Part shown: in pieces, positions 58,740 to 64,000 of the stretch
How positions within the stretch are numbered: position 1 is the stretch's first letter
Layout of the letters: each line of letters opens with the position of its first letter
Source of the DNA: Abelmoschus esculentus
Lineage: Eukaryota > Streptophyta > Magnoliopsida > Malvales > Malvaceae
Direction: 5' to 3'
Assembly (NCBI GenBank): GCA_035048815.1
Contig: JAUCBN010000024.1
Location: 5,640,001-5,704,000, forward strand
DNA: 64,000 nt
Translations under genes and position numbers: made by a program
The notes under the pieces: generated by a model
Database searches by the model: none
What the model saw: the letters and a program-made list of their open reading frames with translations, nothing else
Told to the model about the DNA's origin: nothing

Positions 58740-60300
58740 TACTATTAATTTTCTGGAATAGATACAAGGTGATATATATGGGCCCATACATCTTTCTTAC
58801 AGATTATCTAGATATTTTACAATTTTTATCGATGCATCGACTAGATGGTTATGTGTATCCTTGTTATTAACCCATAACTTGGTGTTTGCGAGGCTACTTG
58901 CTCAGTTGATAAAATTACGAGCACATATTCCAGATTATTTTCTAAAGACAATCAGTCTTAATAATGTTGATGACACGTAATTTTACAAGTAGTATCACAA
59001 ATTCGCATCAAGCCAACAAATGATCATAAGTTCTCTCCATTATAAATGTTTTTGGTCATAAACCAAATATTTCTCATCTTAATTTTTTTGGGGTGTACGA
59101 TATATATTATAATTGTTCCACCACAATCCACAAAGATGAGTTTTGTTCGGAATATATATAAGAGTTTCTGATAGAGGATTTATTTACAATACGATTTATT
59201 GACTATCATTTTAATGAGTCAATTTACCCAACATTAGGGGGAGAAAATAAATAGCTGGGGAAAGAAATAAGTTGGAATGAATTATCATTTTCTCTTTTTG
59301 ATCCACGTAATACACAATGTGAACTATAAGTTCAATGGATAATTCATTTAGCAAATCAATTGCCAGATGATTTTGCTGACCCTAAAAGAGTGACTAAGTC
59401 ACGTATACCAGCTATGAATGCTCCGATTAAATTTAATGTCATGGAAGGACAAACTCTAGTTGCTAATGAGTCTAACTTACGCTTAAAGCGTAGTAGACAA
59501 ATAAGTTCAAAAGATAAGAGATCATCGAAAAGGAAAAGGAGCTATATTTTATGATGGTCTTATCGAGGAATTAATGATTATGAAAATCTCTAGAAGAGTT
59601 TAAATGGTCTCCAACAGAGACATTGACATAACTCAGGTACCTGACAATAAAGAGATCTCAATAGATTATGTCATGTCTGGTAATAAGTGGAATTGAAATT
59701 AAATCAACGTCGTTAATATATTTGCATGCAATATAGCATTAGATATTTTATTTGATAATGTGGATCATGAATCATTGTCAATTGGGCAATGTAAGCAAAA
59801 AAATGATTGGCCAATATGAAAAAGACAGTTGAGACGAAACTAAAATCTCTTTTAAAAAGAAAAGTATTTGAGACTATAGCCCGTACATTGAAATGTGTAA
59901 AGCTCATGGGTATAAACGAGCCTTTGTGAGAAAGAAAAATCAAAAAGGGGAAATCATGAGATATAAGCTCATTTGGTTGCACAAGGATTCTCACAAAGAC
60001 ATGAAATTGAATGAGGAAAATATATTTCTTGGTGGTGGATGCAATTACTTTTAGATATCCTAGCAATAAATGAAATGACTTAGTTTCGTCTAATGGATGT
60101 TGTTACATCTTATTTGTGTAAGCCTCTTGATAAAAACATTTACATGAAGCTTCTAAAAGGATTTAGATTGTCAGAAGCAGTTAATTCAAGTTCTCGAGAA
60201 TATTATTCAACCATATTAAATATATCTTTTATGGATTGAAAGATTTAGGCGTATTTGATATAATCGCCTCATTGAATACTTATTAGCATAATGCTATATG
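58740..60300 (+). pseudogene. Copia C integrase and reverse transcriptase remnants
   Basis: 58780-58980 reads GPIHLSYRLSRYFTIFIDAS and ARLLAQLIKLRAHIPDYFLKT (integrase core, first Asp kept). 59210-59554 reads LPDDFADPKRVTKSRIPAMNAPI and a Lys/Arg-rich tail typical of the linker of this family. 60085-60200 reads RLMDVVTSYL and DKNIYMKLLKGF (RT palm, first Asp kept). Many stops and deletions are present; no YVDD was found intact. The gag and protease region 57149-58740 is not recognisable frame by frame. Confidence 0.7.
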
Positions 60301-61174
60301 AATTATTTAATTTCTCCGAGCATTTTGATTAAGTTGATTAGTTTTGAATTTTTATTGTTGTCGATGATTTGAATATAGTTAAGACTCGTGAAGAGATCTC
60401 CTCAAATTTTTGTGCATCAATTGACAAATAGAAAAATGTTGAAAGAGACTTTACATGAATAATGCATATTCATTGATCACCCTTATGGTTGTTAGGTCTC
60501 TTAGTGTAAACAAAGATTCTTTCTGCCTCAAGAAAAGGATAATGATATTCTTGGTCTAAAAGCACAATATATACATTATTTGATCTGGAAGCATCGTATC
60601 TTAGCTGGTCCAGAAATATTATTAAGTGCTACGAAATCATTACCTTTAAATAATTGTTATGCATGAGGCAAAGCCAAAATATGTGTTTGGCTAAATATAT
60701 CATGAAGATATATGAATGTTTTCACAAGATAAGATGCAAGCTATCTTGTAAAGAGATAATACAAAATTTATATCTCAAGGTGAATATATATCAAATATGA
60801 TAAAACGAAACATATTTCTTCAAGTTTCGTCCCTCATGATTTTTAGATGAATATTATTCAATGAATCATTTCAAGAAATGATTTGGAAGATTTACCAACT
60901 AGTGCATGATCTACTTCAACATTTGAAGATTGTATTCAATATTGAATTATAAAGATTCAAAGATCTTATGTGAAATTTTCATGAGGGGGAGTAAATACGC
61001 GTTGCACTCTTTTTCCCTTAACCGAGGTTTTGTCCCAATGGGTTTTCCTGGTAAGGTTTTTAATGAGGCAACATGTTATGCGTATCAAAGATGTGTGTAC
61101 TCTTTTTCCTTCACTAAGAATTTTTTTCCCATAGGATTTTTATCTTAATAAGGGTTTTAACGAGGCACATTATC

Positions 61175-61373
61175 TTAAATTAAAGTTTATTGGGCTTTAT
61201 TATTAGGGTTTAATACCCATTGGAATTAGGTTTATATCTTATGCCTATAAATATAGGCTTTTGGACAAAGCATTGTACACAACCCTACTTTGAGAATATA
61301 ATACAATTTTTTCTCTTTTGTCTCTTATCTTTATTCTCCTATTTTATTCTTGTTCTTTACTTTATTTACGACA
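61175..61373 (+). repeat. Truncated 3' LTR of copia C
   Basis: Starts abruptly AAATTAAAGTTTATTGGGC, corresponding to about base 50 of the 5' LTR, and ends TTTACGACA before AATAT. Confidence 0.8.
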
Positions 61374-61470
61374 AATATCAATTTCTTTAAAAAAATCATT
61401 GTTATTTTTTAATAACATTGTCATATATTATATAATTATAATATATTTTTTTAAAATATCTGTATTTAAA

Positions 61471-61682
61471 TAGGATCAAGTTACATAATGTTTCTCTAAG
61501 TTTTATATATTTTTCGTATCGTTGGATGATTGAAACGGATGACTCAGATTAACCTTTTACTTTTTTTCTAGTGATAATCTTCACATAACCAAATGTTAAT
61601 CTAAGTCGTTTACTTTAATTATTTAACGATCTAAAAATATATAAAACTTTTAAAAAAATTACATTGTGTAACTTGATCTTAT
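61471..61682. mobile_element. 212-bp foldback MITE upstream of the WVD2-like gene
   Basis: Two arms of about 85-90 bp are imperfect reverse complements over their whole length. Shared words include AGGATCAAGTTACA/TGTAACTTGATCTT, AGTTTTATATATTTTT/AAAAATATATAAAACT and CAGATTAAC/GTTAATCTAAG. It covers nearly the whole element, with a short central loop. It lies about 400 bp upstream of the gene's TATA box. A TA or longer target duplication cannot be decided. Confidence 0.7.
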
Positions 61683-61766
61683 ATATATACATAAAAATTT
61701 ATGTTGAATTTTTTTCGATAATATTGTATGATTAAATCTATTCCATATGTTGATGCTCATATCTAA

Positions 61767-61792
61767 ATATATATATATATATATATATATAT
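61767..61792. repeat. (AT)13 microsatellite
   Basis: Uninterrupted AT dinucleotides, 26 bp, in the upstream region of the WVD2-like gene. Confidence 0.95.
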
Positions 61793-62058
61793 CAATTATT
61801 TTCACCTCAGATAGCTTATAAGAGTAGTTATATCATATTATGATATAAAAAGAGTTGTTATGTTAATAATACGGACACATAATAATTAATTTTATAAGTT
61901 TTCATCTGCTTTCACGTTCTTAATTAATATTTTATATAAAATAATTAAAGACACATGATTAAAGTTGTTATTAAAATATTTTAGTCTGATATTAATATAA
62001 CGCCGTGATAGAACAGACAGATGGCATTAAAGTCAAAAACTGAAAAAACTGTCCCCCT

Positions 62059-62065
62059 TATATAA
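62059..62065 (+). promoter_or_regulatory. TATA box of the WVD2-like gene
   Basis: TATATAA in a CCCCCTTATATAAGAACC context. The transcription start would be around 62090, before AAAGAAAGGAAAGAAAGG. Confidence 0.65.
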
Positions 62066-62089
62066 GAACCAACAACAAAACAGTATTAC

Positions 62090-62902
62090 AAAGAAAGGAA
62101 AGAAAGGATAACAGCTTTGGAAGACGAAGCTAATAAAAGGAAAATACCAGAAAGCGTTTCGTCTGTTCTAGGAAGAGAGAAGAAAAAAGGGTTCAAGATC
62201 AAACATAACTGTGAGAGAATTATAACATTGATCAAAGTTCTTGTCTTTATTTTTTATATTCTGGGTTTATGTTTTTATTTTCATTTCTTGGTCGTTTTTT
62301 TTTGTTTTGACATGACCAATGTGGTTTGATATGTTTCACTGAAGAGTTCAGGTATTTTTCTCTTTTTCTTTTTTATCGATCTGGTATGTTTTTTTCCTTA
62401 CAATTCTGGTTTTTCTCATTTTGGTGTACAATTGTTGGATTTCTGGATTTTTATAACTTCATTAAGTAAATGTGAAGTTCTTTTATGTGAAAATGAAATG
62501 TTTGTCAATAAATGAGGAGTCTTTGCTAAGGCTTTCTTTTTAAATTTCTTATCCATCTGGTATGTCATGGCTGTTGGAAAGCATCCACATTAAGAGAAAA
62601 CTAGATAAGAGTGAATGTGGTGTGATTGCTGTTAATTTCAGCTAGGATTGCATGTTCTAGCCGCTGATGTGGAACTTTTATTGCAATATCTGGGTCTTCT
62701 GTCGTTGAAACTTGTCATAGATCTCTTACAATCATGTAGTACTTGTCCTACTTTTCACAGTTTTTGTTTTGGAAGCTTGAAATTGCCTGTTGAGGCTGGT
62801 TTTCAGTGTGGTTCATGTTCAACGGTGGTCCCTTTCTTCAAATTCTCAAAACATCTTAAGCATATACTGTAGTGAATGAATGAAGTTTTCTAATGCAGTG
62901 CA
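62090..62902 (+). other. 5' UTR with intron of the WVD2-like gene
   Basis: The first exon probably ends at GTTCAG/GTATTT (donor at 62352). A strong acceptor TTTTCTAATGCAG ends at 62898, four bases before the start codon. An alternative acceptor GTTAATTTCAG at 62641 would add a second untranslated exon from 62642. Frames at 62117-62329 and 62648-62872 are not thought to be the protein start. Confidence 0.6.
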
Positions 62903-64000
62903 ATGGGGAGGGAACTCACAGATGTGCGCATGGACGATAAGCCAAATGGTGCAGTGAAATCAAATGGTAATCGAAGAGTATGCCAAGTCACCACGTCAAA
63001 TAACTATGAGGTCAAAAAATGCACCGTGGAAAAGTCGATCCTTGAGAATGGTCATGGGAAGCAAGATGTGCTAGCTGTTAAAAGCACAAATTTTAGTACC
63101 AACACATCTGAAGGTAAAAATGAAAAGGCTGAAGATCAGAACTCTGCTGACAATAAGTTAAGCAGTGCTGCATCAAAAACTGGTGTAAATACTGCTGCAA
63201 AGGATTTGGAGGTAACTACAATTCTTGAGTAGGGATGAAATTTCTGATCTTGTGAACAATATTGTTTATGTGCATGATGCTGATCTTTTAAATTTTGGGC
63301 ATTTCACAGCCAAACAATCCTATAACTCCTCTGAAGTCGATGCATCATGAGAAGAAGCATCCGGATGAAGAAGATAATTGGTCCGTCACTTCCTCGTATC
63401 CTCTATGAATGTGTTATTACCTGTTCTTTAAAAAAAAACTATATCAAGGGACTGCTTTCGATCCTACCCTGATCTGTACATTTATATTTCTCTCTTTTAT
63501 TTGTTAAATTGTTTTAGGGAAAGCGTTTATGGAGGTGTAGTTTTCATTTATAGTATTGGTCGAGTTTCCCTTAACTCTGTTTTAGTACTGCTACTTATGC
63601 TCGAACTGCAAGATCGAGGTTCACTATAGGCACTTCTCCAACTTTGAGAAGTGCTGAACGTGCTGAGAAGCGTAGGGAGGTATGTTCTTAGCCCAGAAGT
63701 CTATTTTCGGATTCTAGTTATCCTAATTTTGTGTGTTAATATATATTCATCCAGTTTTATCAGAAGTTAGAGGAAAAACACCAAGCTATGGAGGCTGAGA
63801 GAAGCGAGTGGGAGGCGAGGACCAAGGTACATGGCATTTTTAAATGTCTTTACGTAATATATATGCCGATCGTTCTCCTCAGACTACGCTATATGTGACA
63901 TTTATATACATTTTAAAAATTAACAAAATGGACCCTCCTTACTTTGTTGCAGGAAGAGCAGGCAGCAGCCCTTAAGCAGCTTCGAAAGAGTATGGTTGTC
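62903..64000 (+). CDS. WVD2-like/TPX2-family microtubule-associated protein, 5' part
   Basis: Five exons are visible: 62903-63211, 63310-63395, 63586-63679, 63755-63826 and 63953-64000 (edge). All introns are GT-AG (98, 190, 75 and 126 bp) with phases that keep one frame of 203 codons so far. The N-terminal third is polar and disordered-looking (MGRELTDVRMDDKPNGAVKS). After the linker (TPLKSMHHEKKHPDEEDNW) come ARTARSRFTIGTSPTLRSAERAEKRR and the TPX2 C-terminal-type helix FYQKLEEKHQAMEAE, then EEQAAALKQLRKSMVV. This KLEEK core is the signature of WAVE-DAMPENED 2-like proteins, which bind cortical microtubules and affect organ twisting and cell elongation (known for the family). The rest lies beyond the window. 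Which WVD2-like member it is cannot be told. Confidence 0.88.

Larger units (their letters stand above)
56911..61373 (+). mobile_element. Ty1/copia element C with target duplication AATAT
   Basis: The 5' LTR (56911-57148) is followed by the primer region GTTATCAGCACGAG. The 3' LTR remnant (about 61175-61373) ends at the second AATAT (61374-61378), the first being 56906-56910. The body is decayed copia pol. The segment 60490-61170 corresponds to 37431-38040. The start of the 3' LTR and the polypurine tract have been lost. Confidence 0.85.

Noticed and set aside
62648..62872. 75-residue frame before the WVD2-like start codon
   Set aside because: It ends before the acceptor at 62898 and is not in line with the coding exons; at most an untranslated exon or uORF.

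Overview
The window is nuclear DNA of a flowering plant, almost certainly a dicot. It is AT-rich, has GT-AG introns and plant LTR retrotransposons of both superfamilies, and carries two plant gene fragments: an LRAT-domain gene and a WVD2-like/TPX2 gene. A DUF7745-type ORF1 upstream of gag in a Ty3/gypsy element fits Malvaceae such as cotton. That placement is an inference from family knowledge, not from a search.

Positions 1-20033 are a nest of Ty3/gypsy elements. A minus-strand Ogre/Tat-like element (1-11537, running off the left edge) has a 3.06-kb LTR, an extra ORF1, gag, protease, a 205-bp intron-like gap, reverse transcriptase and two RNase H domains. It appears to sit inside a minus-strand chromovirus-type element (11538-20033). 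That element is also split by a plus-strand Athila-like element (12186-15428) with a near-perfect 5-bp target duplication.

Positions 20034-38470 hold AT-rich DNA, a 197-bp hAT-like MITE, a minus-strand Ty1/copia element (23688-27843, perfect GTATT duplication), degenerate LTR-like DNA, and a decayed plus-strand copia (about 32281-37430). The decayed copia is interrupted by a 1260-bp solo LTR and joined to the 3' end of a different copia family. Positions 39094-39648 are a non-autonomous hAT-like element.

The only complete host gene visible is a two-exon LRAT-domain (LEAD-SENSITIVE 1-like) gene on the minus strand, 39882-40682. At about 44530-48004 lies a satellite array of 187-bp monomers with a 748-bp (four-monomer) higher-order repeat. 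Each monomer is built from inverted copies of one short word. The array flips orientation at about 48005 and abuts a 1-kb AT minisatellite.

Positions 50031-61373 contain two more copia elements with perfect target duplications (AAGTG and AATAT), separated by AT-rich DNA. The right edge (about 62059-64000) is the 5' half of a WVD2-like/TPX2-family microtubule-binding gene on the plus strand, with a TATA box, a 5'-UTR intron and five coding exons in view. A foldback MITE and an (AT)13 microsatellite lie in its upstream region.

No tRNA, rRNA, CRISPR or prokaryotic features were seen. The most unusual items are the palindromic higher-order satellite with its inversion, and the intron-bearing Ogre-like element with its captured ORF1.
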